From positions 930,001 through 994,000 of the forward strand of contig JAUTXW010000561.1 in NCBI GenBank assembly GCA_030620095.1: 64,000 bases of DNA. The letters run 5' to 3'. The position numbers and the translations under genes are program-made. This stretch comes from Kuschelorhynchus macadamiae. Taxonomy: Eukaryota > Arthropoda > Insecta > Coleoptera > Curculionidae. Positions 22,481-33,744 of this stretch are shown one piece after another (positions within the stretch are counted from its first letter, which is position 1; each line of letters starts with the position of its first letter). The notes under the pieces are model-generated. The model made no database searches. It saw nothing but the letters and a program-made list of their open reading frames with translations, and was not told the DNA's origin.

Positions 22481-24949
22481 TGCGATACTTTAGTATCAAG
22501 AAAAAATAAATTATTGTTTTTTCATTAATTCATACTAGCTGCTTGGATGCGACGCCACTGTAAATAATATCAAAAGAAATAATGTTATGATTATAGAATA
22601 AAAAAATTAAACTTCCTTTAATGATAGAACACACTTATCTGCAGACATATTATGTTATAAAAGTTTAATTCTCGAGATGAAGATTTGTTCCCAAATTTGC
22701 AAGGTTCTTGGGAAAAGCATCTTTCATTTTACAGCTGAATAATGGACAATTTGGCACTGTCACGTTTATTTGAGGCAACCCGGTGGTTGTTTCTCTGTGA
22801 TTTTTTTGTTTTCGTCAGTCATTAGTTTGCACAACCTATAATAATTATTGTTTTAAGCAGGAAAATATGAATACAAATAAAAGGATTCCTGAAATAAATG
22901 ACCGGAACGGTGGCGGAGCAAAATGCATTAAATAAGTTTTTCTATTCTCAACTATGTCTTGTCTTGTGTCTGACGCGATATTTTATACACTTCTTATAAA
23001 ATCGTTTCTGTAAAATATAGGATCACTATAAACAAGCCACTAATCATTCTACTATAACAGTGATTGCGTGTTGTGATTTCGGCCAATATCTGCCAAAATA
23101 TTGCAGAGAAAGCAAATATGTAGACGTAATAAACGAAGGTGAGTATGTCACAAGCAAAAAATGGCTCTGATGCTTTTTTACCTAAATACGATAGTTTGAC
23201 AGGTAAATCTGTTGGAATGTATAGCTTATGTTTGCTGACAAAAGAAAAATCCGAAAATTGTCAACGCTTTCCGGGACAAAATTTATAATAATTTCAACAA
23301 AAACTGTTATTTTTTTAAATCTAAAAATTAGTTTGAAAAGCGACATCTGTCGCTACAACAATTGATAACAGTTGTATTTACCTGCAAACTGAGCATATAC
23401 AGCAGTTTGTAAATAAAAATACTTTTAAGAAAAAATGCCCATCAGATATTTGAAGTTTTCCGGTGATTCTAAATATAAAGCAATATCAAAAAATGCCCAT
23501 CAGATATTTGAAGTTTTCCGGTGATTCTAAATATAAAGCTATATCAGTATTTCTGAGATTTTTATTTGCAATTGATCATGAGATTTTTGAGAATTCTGAA
23601 AAAGCACTAAGAAGTGAAATGAATAAATTTACGAATATTAACAACATAAGGAAATCAAGGTTTTCAATGCGACAATATTGCCCCAGATCGTCCATGAAAT
23701 AGAATTCGAACAAGGTTACTAAACACCTATTTATAAAAATACGATCACATATAAAACTCGTAGAAATATTAAGCAAAAAAAATGTTATTCGATATTCTGG
23801 AAAGTTTTCAGATAAAAAATAATTATCAATCGATGTTGTAGATTTTCAAACAATAAAAATTTGAAATCGATTTCGATGATTTTATTTAAATTTTTCCCTT
23901 TACATAGAAGACAGTGGAAGAAGATAAATTATCGTATTGAGGAAAAAAATAATCAGGGTCATTTTTGCTCAGGATATCGTGACCCTAACTTTTTACATTT
24001 TCGTAATTGCCTTACTTGCAATATTTTATTAGATTGCTACAAAAACTTTTCTTTTGCAACTATTTTGCAATATTTTGTTGTATATGCAGATGGTCTAGCA
24101 ACAATTGAAAAAAAAGTACTCCTGCTTTCTAATTTTCCTGAGGTTTGAACCTCTGTACTTATTTATTGCTAAAATACAATCGACGCCGTCACCAGTATAC
24201 GTGTTGCGATGCCAAGAAGAAACAAAACAATTGCCAGATTACTAGAAGCCTCAAATTTAAAGAATTGCGTCTTTTTCTTGGTCATTTTTGTTATTTGCAT
24301 CACCTTAATTACTATGCTGATTACTTAGGATTTATAATTAATATATTATAATTTCTTGGGGATTAAAGAGAATATCAAAATTTGGTAAAAAATTTTAAAA
24401 ATGGTTCTAAAACTTATAATGTTATGAAAAATAAATAATGATGATAATAATCTAAAATTAATTTTATTCCCAGAACATTTTAGAATATACTAAGAACGCA
24501 TTTTAAACTAACTGACTGAACTGAAAAAGTAATTTTGCCCGTTCAGATCATAAAAATACCCCTAAGTACGTCGAGACGACTAAATAATTATTGTATTCTA
24601 CTCAATTAATTAAATAACTACTTTTTATCATAATTTGATATCCCTGTTCATTCCCTAATATATTCGCGTAGTTAAAGCTCTGAATGTCAATAATTAAAGC
24701 TACAATGAATTAATAAGCAAAAACTGTATCTCAGTCCCTAATGCACGTATCGTACTAATAACTTTTTTCTAAATACATGGAAATATACCAGCTACTAGAA
24801 TAGTCCGAAAGAGGTGTTTAACCACATCTTAAATAATCACGATTTTGACAATTTCTCAATAAGAAAAGCTGATGCACTGAAAAACTTTTTAGAAGATTCT
24901 ACTTGAAATTTTTTTTTTAAACTTTTTTTTAATTTTTATTAAATAGGCG
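22481..24949. other. No firm gene; possible transposon N-terminal debris
   Basis: A short coding-like start (ATGTCACAAGCAAAAAATGG at 23146, giving SQAKNGSDAFLPKYD) and the repeated frame at 23431-23702 might be the decayed N-terminus of the hAT relic at 24950-25705. I recognise no domain. The open frames at 23861-24351 show no family signature. Confidence 0.35.
23431..23546 (+). repeat. 58-bp tandem duplication
   Basis: Two adjacent 58-bp units (23431-23488 and 23489-23546), each containing ATGCCCATCAGATATTTG and GGTGATTCTAAATATAAAGC, differ at about one position. The near identity points to a recent duplication. It is not a multiple of three, so any frame across it is disrupted. Confidence 0.92.
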
Positions 24950-25705
24950 TAGTATTTTGAATACTACAACACAAAACAAGTTTACCGACATTGTGTATTC
25001 TAGGGAGCGCCTGCAGGCATTACTCTTGAAATTGAAAGAATTTAGAATTCAAGATCAGTACTTTGAGATTATTTTTAAATGCATATCGCTTGATTAAACA
25101 GAAAGTAAAAAAAATAGAAATGTCTGATACAGCAGATCTTAAAATGCAATACAAACAAATTTATAATGAGACATTTGATACAGAAATCAATCAAATTGAA
25201 GTTAAATTTGCGGATATGATTAAATTACAGTTTTTGGATTTGCTAAATATAAATAAATTTACAAATTTTGTAAGATCTTTTCCCCACGAATTATTAGCAA
25301 ATGTATTTAAACAATATAAGTGTTTCAGCCCTATACAATTGAAAAATTAACTTTGCGTATTTAATTCAGACAAAATTCTCGGAAATTCTAGTACCCCCAT
25401 TGATATGTTAAAATTTTTGACTGATTGTGAAATTGATATTTGTATACCCGAACTTTATACATTAATTTGTTTAATTGTGACCATACCTGTTACCTCCGCT
25501 TCGGTCGAAAGAAACTTTTCTTGTCTAAAGAGAATTAAAACCTATACCCGAAATACAACCGGCCAAGACAGACTTTCGAATATGTCCAAAATCTCTATTA
25601 ATAAAGACCTTGTGAAGGAACTAATGGAAAAAGATGAATTTTACGATTGTATTATTGATCATTTTTCAGAAAGACTGCAGACTAGCTTTAAAAGTTTGTA
25701 ATTAT
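24950..25705 (+). pseudogene. hAT (ZMYM1-like) transposase, C-terminal half
   Basis: Two frames (25063-25350 and 25405-25701) give the end of a hAT transposase. A helical segment (KFADMIKLQFLDLLNINKF, VRSFPHELLANVFKQY) is followed by the hAT dimerisation domain TIPVTSASVERNFSCLKRIK and YTRNTTGQDRLSN, ending in a FYDCIIDHFSE tail. The dimerisation motif is well preserved. One frameshift or short gap lies at 25350-25400. No terminal inverted repeats were recognised. The family resembles the nested element at 40.7-42.6 kb, but the two differ throughout. Confidence 0.82.
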
Positions 25706-25954
25706 CATATTTTAAATTACAATGATAATTAAAAATTCAAGACGTACTTAAAAACGTATCACTTTTACTTCTATTGCCTAATAGCTATTTGTTTTTAGAT
25801 GTTAAGATTATACCTCGGACTGTACTTTAGAGGTTGTCTATTTTTAAGAGTTTAGTGTTTCATTTTATATTTTATATATGGCACCTACATTTTTAGAGTC
25901 GTTTTCGTTTCAGTTTGACCTCCTCTATAGACCCAATGTTAATCTCCTCATCGC

Positions 25955-26356
<402 letters not shown>

Positions 26357-26684
26357 ATTTTTTTAAAGTAAGAGTCTCTACACCTTCCCACTGGTTTTGC
26401 TGAACAATCAAATCAATTTACTTCAGTCAAAGTTCAGATTATTAATAGTTTTTTCGAGTTCGTCAAGTACCAGCTGACCTATACTGGGTGGGGGCTGCAG
26501 CCCCATAGCCCTCCTGATTGCGCCATTGACAGATGATATTTTAAACAAATGAATATAATTTTTACGTTTTATTATGAAAATTGTAATATCAGTTACGGCA
26601 AGCAAACTAAACTCTGGTAAAGCTCTCTATCTGCTCTTGTTAGCAGCAAAATTATTATTGTTTCTACAATGGCTTCCAGAATAA

Positions 26685-27560
26685 ATAAATACACTGCTGG
26701 ACAACAGGTTTTTTGTTTGTTGTAGTTTTGTAAGGTAACTTTGAAGACTTATATTTCCAAAACAGATGAAGAAATCCAGACGGGGTTTCCAACATGTTTT
26801 TAGGACCCTTGCAAAAAATTCGATATTACATTTCAACCCAGATTTAAAAAAAAACAAAACAAAAATATTCAATGAAGAAAAACAAATTTGACGAATTTTA
26901 ATATCTCTGTTGTTTTTGGAAATATGGTGGGGAATTGTATTTTTTTTATATAAAATTATTTCTTTAGGAAAATTATACCTCTAACAATTTTTTCTTTCTT
27001 CACTGAATCTTTATACATGCCTTTAACTGATAAAGTATCGAAAAGGTTATTTTAAATTTTACAGGTTGTCCAAAAAATCTTTGGTTTTTTATATTACACA
27101 TATTTTTTTTTCAATGTGGAATATTTCCGACTAATTAAAAACTTTTACAAATTAAAGTTTGAATTTACTCGATTATAAGTTAAACTAATTTGTCTTTTTT
27201 TGTCACTTCACTATTGCCTTAGTTATAGGCTGACCCAATTTTAATGTTTTTCCACGTCCAACCAATTTGTTAAAAGTTGTCAGAATTGTGAAATAGTAAG
27301 AATATAATATTCGCCAAAATTAGTCCGGTTTTCTAAATATTTAACTTGATGTACTTGCACAAATTCAAAACACTGGTCCTAATCCCAAAAATAAAACTAG
27401 GATAAAAATAGGGCAGTGGTGCCAAATACACTGCTGAACAAGGTTTGTCCAATGAACTTTTATAAGGCAATTTTAATTTTTTTTCCAAAACAAATGAAGA
27501 TATCGAGAAGTGATTTTCATTATATTTTTAAAATTTTGAAATAAAATAATGCCTTTTAAC
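26685..27560 (+). repeat. Repeat family B, two plus-oriented copies
   Basis: Copy 1 begins AAATACACTGCTGGACAACAGG (26687). Copy 2 begins CAAATACACTGCTGAACAAGG (27424). Both continue into a TTGTAAGGYAAYTTT block and a shared TTTCCAAAACARATGAAGA block. Copy 1 also contains TAGGCTGACCCAATTTTAATG (about 27226), which reappears reversed in the copies at 28.0 and 28.9 kb. No coding capacity. Probably a non-autonomous DNA element, but no TSD was established. Confidence 0.65.
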
Positions 27561-27889
27561 AACAATCTACTTAAATCCAAAAATATTACATATAGAGTGT
27601 TAAGTATGACCCAAGTAGGCTTTTAATACGTATTAGGTCTTCCACATCGAGGCCAATTTATAACAGGTTTTTTTTAATGTCGAAAGAACGGATTAGCCAG
27701 CAAATAGTTTTATCCAAAAATGTTAGTTACATCAAAACCTAAGTCACCTCAAAGATATAAAATAACTATTCCGAGCGACAGTTTATCTTGAATATACCCA
27801 ATAGAAGTCAAGAGGATTGCAATCTTAATATATAATAATTTTGACAGGTTCTGTATATAATAAAAAATAAAATATTTGTGAATATTTTA

Positions 27890-28600
27890 TTTATACCATT
27901 TAAAATTTCTGCAACCGGTAACAAATTGGCAAAAAAATTATGGTGAGTGTGTTTTTAATCGGACGTAAGTGCAGAAAACATCCGAATTAGATCAATCTGC
28001 AACTATGGGAGTAGTGAAACGATGAAAAAAATGTAAAACAGTCTAGAATGAATGGTATAAGGTAAATTTCAAAGTGGTTCAATTCGTGAACATTTTTAGT
28101 TATTAGACGTAAAAAAATCTTTGTGATATGAGAAACAAGCATGATTTGGCCAACTTGTATAAAGTAAAATAACCTTTTTGGTACTTTCCAGCTTCAAGCC
28201 ATGTAAAAAAATAGGCAAGCATAATTTTTCTCACGAAAATATTCCCAATTTGACAATTTTGAAAAAATCGCCATATTTACAGTAATATCGAAGGTATTGA
28301 AAATCCGTCAAAAAATCTTCGTATAAAGGTTTTAATCGAAATTTCGTTGTTTTATATTCTCGGAAAAAATCAAATTCGAATTTTTGCAAGGGTCATACTT
28401 AACATTATGTGTATAATGTTTTTGACCTTTTATAATATTATCACTAAAATAAGTTATTTCGCTCAAATTTTTGATAATATGTTGAAAATCCCATTTCAAT
28501 ATCTTCATTTGTTTTGGAAATACAAATCTTCAAAATTGCGTTACAAAATGGCATTGGACATTTCTATTGTTCAACAGTATATTTGGTTTCACTATCCCAA
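27890..28600 (-). repeat. Repeat family B, first reversed copy
   Basis: Reversed, this reads ACTGTTGAACAATAG ... TTGTAACGCAATTTTGAAGA ... TTTCCAAAACAAATGAAGATA, matching the starts of the plus-oriented copies. The distal part (27900-28030) carries the GCAACYGGTAACAAATTGGC and CAGAAAACATCCGAATTAG blocks shared with 28800-28920. The open frame at 28347-28703 lies within it and is not a gene. Confidence 0.6.
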
Positions 28601-28749
28601 ACTGCGAAAAATAGATCAATTTTTATTCTTGTTTCAGCTCTTCTTATTTTCTTCTTCTCTTATGAATGCGAATCATCAGAGTTCTGAATGTGTGCCCTTA
28701 TAAGTGCCTTTAGCAAAATATTTTCAAAAACAGACATAATTTGGACCCT

Positions 28750-29535
28750 GTATACAATATTTTTGTATGTACACAATCATTTTTTAGGAATATTATATTT
28801 TTTCTATTTGACAATTCTGAAACCTTAAGAAATTGGCGAGAAAGTGATAATTGAGTGTCATTTCGATTGGACATACATGCAAAAAACACCAAAATTGGGT
28901 CAGCCTGTAACTAAGGCGATAGTGAAATGACCAAAGAAAATTAAAAACCAAGAGACATTAGTATAAGGTGTAATCCGGTAAAGTCAAAGTATTTCGATTT
29001 GTAAAAGTTTTTAGTTAATCAAAAATGTATTAGACATTAAAAAAATATATTTTCACAGCGGTATAAAAAACACTTTTTGAACAGTCCGTATAAACTGAAA
29101 TAATCTTTTGGTACTTCATCAGTTAAAGGTATTCTAAGGATTCAGTCAACAAAGAAAGAAACTTTTATTTGTATAATTTACATAAAGAAATAATTTCATA
29201 ATTTAAAAAAAATCATAATTTTGAAAATATCGCCATATTTCCAAAAATAAAAAGATATGAAAAATTCCTCAAACTTTGTCTTTATTCATTGACTATATCG
29301 GTATAAAATTTTTAATTGAAATTTGGTTTTTTTTTAATCTCTGTTGAATGAAATTTCGAATTTTTGCAAGGATCATAGATAACACGATGTATATAATAGT
29401 TTTACCTTAAATCAAATTCCTAAAAATGTTAAAAATCTCATCTCGATATGTTTATTTGTTTTGGAAATATACATGTTCAAAATTGTCTTACAAAATTTTA
29501 TTGGATAAACCTAAGGTCCAACAGTCTAGTCTGAA
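28750..29535 (-). repeat. Repeat family B, second reversed copy
   Basis: Its reverse begins CTAGACTGTTGGACC (ending near 29530) and follows the same order of blocks: TTGTAAGACAATTTTGAACA, TTTCCAAAACAAATAAACATA, then GACCCAATTTTGGTGTTTT and TTAGTTACAGGCTGACCC (about 28900). With the plus copies at 26.7-27.6 kb it forms a large, imperfect inverted arrangement. Confidence 0.6.
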
Positions 29536-29539
29536 TTCG

Positions 29540-30490
29540 TTAATAAAGGAAATTATAGGGTCGTTTTTTGCACATATATAAAACCATATTTGTACAAAGT
29601 TTGAAATATATATGTAATGAATTGTACAATTTATTAAAATTTGCAATAATGCTCATTAAGTTTTTTTCGCGATTTCTCGAAAGTAATCAGCGCTGTTTTA
29701 CCGGACACATCTTTAAAAATAGGGTTTCGAAATATCTACAACTTATAGCATTGTATTTTTCATGAGCCATGTTTCAAGCTGTGATCAGTTTAATTCAAAC
29801 CGATATATTTATAGCTTTATTTGCCTCTCTTAAGATGCGACTTCATGTTTAATGTAAGAATGGAAATTTTAAGTTTATTTAATTAAAAAACACCAGTAAT
29901 TATTATTACTTAGTGTTACAGACAAACGAGTAACGCATCAGTAAGTTAAATTATATACTTTTAAGTAATGCTTATAGTAGATGAGTAAAGATATTTTCTT
30001 TATATTTACCGTTTAGTTTACCTATTCAGACCATATGGTACGCGAAACTGCCAGACTAAACGGAAAGTATAAAGGAAAACAATAAAATTGTTATTAAAAT
30101 AAAAAAGTTGAATGTTTCCTATTCATTTTAAAATTCAAAACAAATATGTACTCTTAGAACGACCATACTCTATTGAAATTTAATATTTCAACACAACTAA
30201 TTTTATGAGCGCCGCACACATATGTTTCTACTTTTCGACCTGATTCAGTATTGCTAAAGGACTTTTCCGATTTTTTTTTTTTTAAGTTTTATGGTGGAAC
30301 TTGAGTTTGAATTTTCACAAGTCACTTGACTGACCATGTCGGTCTTCTCTCTCTCGACCGGTCTAACATCATCATCCCTTGGTATGGTCATATGTAAAAC
30401 ACCTCCATTAGCCCAAGAGTTCGTAACAAAAACCTGCAACAGTTTTGTAATGTAATACTTGCAAATTCAGGCAGTAGGACATCTGCCGGG
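29540..30490. other. No firm gene; hairpin at 29998-30074
   Basis: AT-rich spacer with one good stem-loop (annotated separately). A minus-strand frame at 30254-30439 reads VTNSWANGGVLHMTIPRDDD, which looks less random than its surroundings, but I cannot assign it. Confidence 0.4.
29998..30074. repeat. 77-nt imperfect stem-loop
   Basis: The left arm CTTTATATTTACCGTTTAGT (29998-30017) pairs with the right arm ACTAAACGGAAAGTATAAAG (30055-30074), with 18 of 20 positions complementary around a 37-nt loop. The size and pairing would suit a pre-miRNA-like hairpin or a fragment of a foldback element. The sequence alone shows neither. Confidence 0.6.
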
Positions 30491-31575
30491 CGGCGGCGCA
30501 CTTTGGAGTATGTTAAATTATTACATGCACCAATACAATTATTTATAGTATAAAAAAAGTGAGAAAATGGTCAGACAGCATAGTAATGGAAAGCGGCCAG
30601 TCAACACGTCGCACTTTGGTCTAAGCAGTGTTTTAAATGGCCAAAAAGGCATATTTTCGAAGTTAGAATAAAAATACCCAACAAGATAATTTTGGCTAGC
30701 AAAGGATTGCTTCTTAAATATCCAGCATCATTTCAAACAAATTCAAAGTAGTCAAAGAGATATTCCAATGCAAAGTTGGCTTTGCCTGACAGGTAAAGCA
30801 AAAGTTTTCTAACCAGACATATTTTGTGTCAAATGTGAACACGATTATTTCGAGAGTGATTGATTATTTAAAAAGTTTTTGACAATGAGCATTTTAAGTA
30901 AAGGTATGTGTATTACTTTAGTTTAAAAAAACGTATTATAAATTGTAACTTTATTATTTATGGATTTTTTTCCAAATAAGGGCAAAAAATATGTAAAAAA
31001 ATATTTTATTACATTTTAATGAGCGCTATAAAAAAATGTCAAGCAGATTCAAGCAAACCTTTCATGAAATCACTTTCATCATGATATCTATTTTTTTGAA
31101 CATATAAAAATTTTTGCCCCCACCTGCCCCTCTGGCCCATTTATCTTCTAAAAGCTTTTAGATGCATTTTATTTTAAGTGTATTAGACATAGCCGGTCTA
31201 AATTTCTTTTTTATATAAATCTTCAACTATACACAACCGGTTGTTTTAAAATAAAGACAGTTTTTAGCCTATAACTTAGACTTTTTTGGCCATCGATACC
31301 AACAGGTATGGAAGGCTACTGGGACTCGTACTGGGATCGTCAAAAAAAAGTTTTTATATTTTTACTTAAAATGAGATATTTGGGTTATAAAAGACCTAAC
31401 TACAACATTTTTTCATGTTGTCTGTCTAGCTATCCGTCTTTCTGTCTGGAACACGATAACTCAAAAAGCGCTAAACCGATTTTAACCAAATATTGTTTAA
31501 GATTTTGTTTATTTTCAAATCCTGTTTTTTTTAGATGGATATCGATTTCCAAACAAAGAACTTTTCAATAATTGG

Positions 31576-32205
31576 GTGTCTGAAAAAAATCACAATTTAA
31601 AAATTACTGCCTTGACTAAGTTTATTCTGGAAAAAATGCAACCATTTGAAGATAAAAAAGTTTATTATAAGAATTTTAAACAAGATTTTCGCAATTTAAG
31701 CACACATATATCTACAAAATGGCAAAGAGTTGGAAGAGATCAAAACAAATTTAAAAAAAAGTTTAGTCCATGGTTGACCAACTACACTTATTTTAAAAAA
31801 CTACCCAAAACAAGCGGTAATTTACTTACCGAGACCTTAAGAGGTCGTCCAAGCTTAAACTTCAATGAAAAGTCTTTGAGATCTCAACGCAGAGACGCTC
31901 TAAATTTATCCAGACAACACGATCATAATTCAAACTTAATGATAAAGGCTGCCACTGTTGCTGCTAAACAAAGGGGAAAACGAGATCTTAGTTTACTTTT
32001 AAAAGAAGCTGCTGAGGATCCTTCAACCAACAGAAATAATAAATTCGTTGTCATTAAAGAAACCAGTTTCGTACAGTCCCCAAGAGGCTCTGGCATTTAT
32101 TTTAGACAACGGTTTTACAAAACAGCAGTACTTAAATATACGAATGGGCAACAAAGAACGCAATTCCGATATATTTCCGGCATACGAAAAAATATTAAAA
32201 AGTAA
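31576..32205 (+). CDS. Transib transposase, N-terminal open segment
   Basis: This is the frame-1 part of the transposase. The first codon listed is GTG; the frame is open upstream through DGYRFPNKELFNNW to the probable splice acceptor. It contains a Lys-rich N-terminal region, then RGRPSLNFNEKSLRSQRR (about residues 89-106), the GRP-type DNA-binding motif, and a helical KAATVAAKQRGKRDL segment. Beyond about 32077 the frame leaves the protein (true continuation in frame 2 from SPQEALAFILDNGF), so the last 40 or so codons are spurious. Confidence 0.8.
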   Translation: MSEKNHNLKITALTKFILEKMQPFEDKKVYYKNFKQDFRNLSTHISTKWQRVGRDQNKFKKKFSPWLTNYTYFKKLPKTSGNLLTETLRGRPSLNFNEKSLRSQRRDALNLSRQHDHNSNLMIKAATVAAKQRGKRDLSLLLKEAAEDPSTNRNNKFVVIKETSFVQSPRGSGIYFRQRFYKTAVLKYTNGQQRTQFRYISGIRKNIKK

Positions 32206-32512
32206 AGAAGAATGCAGACCACTCACTATTAATGTAACAGAAACTACAGCTTCAGTTTCGCTTAAAGATTTGCTGAGCCATACCATTAGCCGAATTGTTT
32301 TACTTCAGCAGGATGTACTTTTTAATTTATTTACCAGTACCTCACAAAACTGCATAACCACTACCATGATTCTAAGTTACGGCTTTGACGGCAGCTCCAG
32401 CCAATCCCTTTACAAGCAAAACTTTGCCAACTTTTGTGGAAATGATTCCAGCATTTTTGCAACGACCTTAATACCTCTTAGGTTAATTAGCAATGACAAT
32501 ATCGTGATATGA
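32048..32512 (+). CDS. Transib transposase, segment with first catalytic Asp
   Basis: True coding sequence begins at about 32077 (SPQEALAFILDNGF); the first ten codons are out of frame. It carries GNKERNSDIFPAY, KDLLSHTISRIVL and the motif ILSYGFDGSSSQSLYKQ, whose Asp (residue 114 of this frame) aligns with the first catalytic Asp of the RAG1/Transib fold. The frame ends at a TGA that reads as a Trp-to-stop change, because the same frame resumes at once with NNPTPQSVWFCRPIKIEF. Confidence 0.82.
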   Translation: MSLKKPVSYSPQEALAFILDNGFTKQQYLNIRMGNKERNSDIFPAYEKILKSKEECRPLTINVTETTASVSLKDLLSHTISRIVLLQQDVLFNLFTSTSQNCITTTMILSYGFDGSSSQSLYKQNFANFCGNDSSIFATTLIPLRLISNDNIVI

Positions 32513-32614
32513 AATAACCCTACACCACAGTCCGTTTGGTTCTGCAGACCTATCAAAATTGAGTTTGTCAAAGAAACTAAAGACCATGTTTTAAAAGAAA
32601 AACAGAATTTAGAT

Positions 32615-33637
32615 GTGCAAATTCAAAATCTAGACATGTTTGTCTTTAACGTTCAAAATTTTGTATTGAAAGTAAAGTGTCATTTATGTATGACTCTTAT
32701 TGACGGAAAGACACTAGCTACATTAACAAATACAAAGTCATCACAAGCGTGCCCTATTTGTGGGGCAACACCGGCTGATTTCCTTAAAATTTCTGATTTT
32801 AAATCAGTTAAATTTATTCCCAAGCCAGACAGTCTTCAATATGGGATCAGCCCTTTACACTGCTGGATAAGATTCCTAGAATGTATCTTGCACATCGCAT
32901 ATAGAATCGAACTAAAAGTTTGGCAAGTACGAGGAGAAACTAACAAGCAACTTGTATCTCAAAAAAAGGCATTAGTTCAAAAAAAGTTTTATGAAAATTT
33001 AGGTCTACATGTTGACAAGCCAAAACAGAGCTACGGATCAACAAACGACGGAAACACGGCAAGGCGTGCGTTTGAGAAGCCAGATGCATTTGCTGAAATA
33101 ACCGGGGTGTCTGTAGAGCTCATAATAAAGTTTCGAACGATTTTGATTGCTATGGCATGTCAGCTTCCAATTGATGGTAATAAATTTGAGACCCATTGTT
33201 TTGAAACGGGTGCTCTATTTCTAAAATTATATTCATGGTTTCCTATGCCCGCCACAATACATAAGGTCCTTGTCCACGGAAAACAAATTTTAGATAATTG
33301 CTTGCTGCCATTAGGATACTTGGGAGAAGATGCAGCTGAATCGCGAAATAAATATTATAGGCAAGATAGGTTGCATCACGCAAGAAAAACTGACAGAATT
33401 AGTAATTTAAAAGATGTTTTCTGTAGGGCTTTAGACACATCAGATCCTATAATATCAAATATTAGTGTACATAGTAGAAAATCAAAATTAAAATCAAAAA
33501 AATTACCTTTAGGAGTCATTGAACTATTAAAACCTGTTGAAACAGTTGATTTTCAAGTACTAAACCTTGAAAATTCCAAGGACTTAAACTTGGAAGATTT
33601 TGAAGATTTGTTATATTTGGAAATACTCTTGAGTTAG
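32615..33637 (+). CDS. Transib transposase, C-terminal catalytic segment
   Basis: Open for 340 codons in the same frame as the preceding segment, with coding sequence extending back to 32513. It includes MTLIDGK (second Asp, residue 30), ACPICG (C46 and C49, zinc-binding in RAG1-type enzymes), ISPLHCWIRFLECILHI (RAG1-like LHC helix), STNDGNTARR, YSWFPMPATIHKVLVHG and LGEDAAESRNKYYRQDR (catalytic Glu, residue 242). The tail is rich in Leu, Asp and Glu. There is no stop within the conserved part. Downstream an AATAAAATG lies at 33700. Confidence 0.85.
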   Translation: MQIQNLDMFVFNVQNFVLKVKCHLCMTLIDGKTLATLTNTKSSQACPICGATPADFLKISDFKSVKFIPKPDSLQYGISPLHCWIRFLECILHIAYRIELKVWQVRGETNKQLVSQKKALVQKKFYENLGLHVDKPKQSYGSTNDGNTARRAFEKPDAFAEITGVSVELIIKFRTILIAMACQLPIDGNKFETHCFETGALFLKLYSWFPMPATIHKVLVHGKQILDNCLLPLGYLGEDAAESRNKYYRQDRLHHARKTDRISNLKDVFCRALDTSDPIISNISVHSRKSKLKSKKLPLGVIELLKPVETVDFQVLNLENSKDLNLEDFEDLLYLEILLS

Positions 33638-33744
33638 CTTCCGAACTTCATACTTAGTACATAGTTATTATTTTATAATTATTAAGATATTACTTTTCTA
33701 ATAAAATGTAGTTGTTGCTTAAATACAATTGACATTTTTTTATT

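Larger units (their letters stand above)
31534..33637 (+). pseudogene. Transib transposase, RAG1-core-like (1 frameshift, 1 stop)
   Basis: The frame begins after a likely 3' splice site (T-rich tract and TAG ending about 31533), runs in frame 1 to about 32075, slips to frame 2, meets a TGA at 32510-32512 where related proteins would have Trp, and ends at 33635-33637. That is 2.1 kb or about 700 codons, the expected size. Near the N-terminus a GRP motif (31843-31851) followed by a basic helix resembles the nonamer-binding region of RAG1. The acidic residues are Asp in GFDGSS (32387-32389), Asp in TLIDGK (32702-32704) and Glu in AAESRNK (33338-33340), in the same order and context as D600, D708 and E962 of RAG1. 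A CPIC zinc pair follows the second Asp, and HKVLVHG precedes the Glu. Catalyses DNA cleavage and strand transfer in the family; this copy cannot make a full protein. Confidence 0.88.

Noticed and set aside
28347..28703. 118-codon open frame
   Set aside because: Lies wholly inside a reversed family B repeat copy and is not open in the sister copies.
30254..30439. Minus-strand frame with NSWANGGVLHMTIPRDDD
   Set aside because: Looks somewhat protein-like, but no family, no conserved neighbour and a poly-Lys end from an A/T run; left unassigned.
31576..33637. RAG1 host gene or domesticated RAG-like gene
   Set aside because: The coding sequence sits between Transib TIRs with a target duplication and carries a frameshift and a stop, so it is a transposon copy, not a host recombinase.
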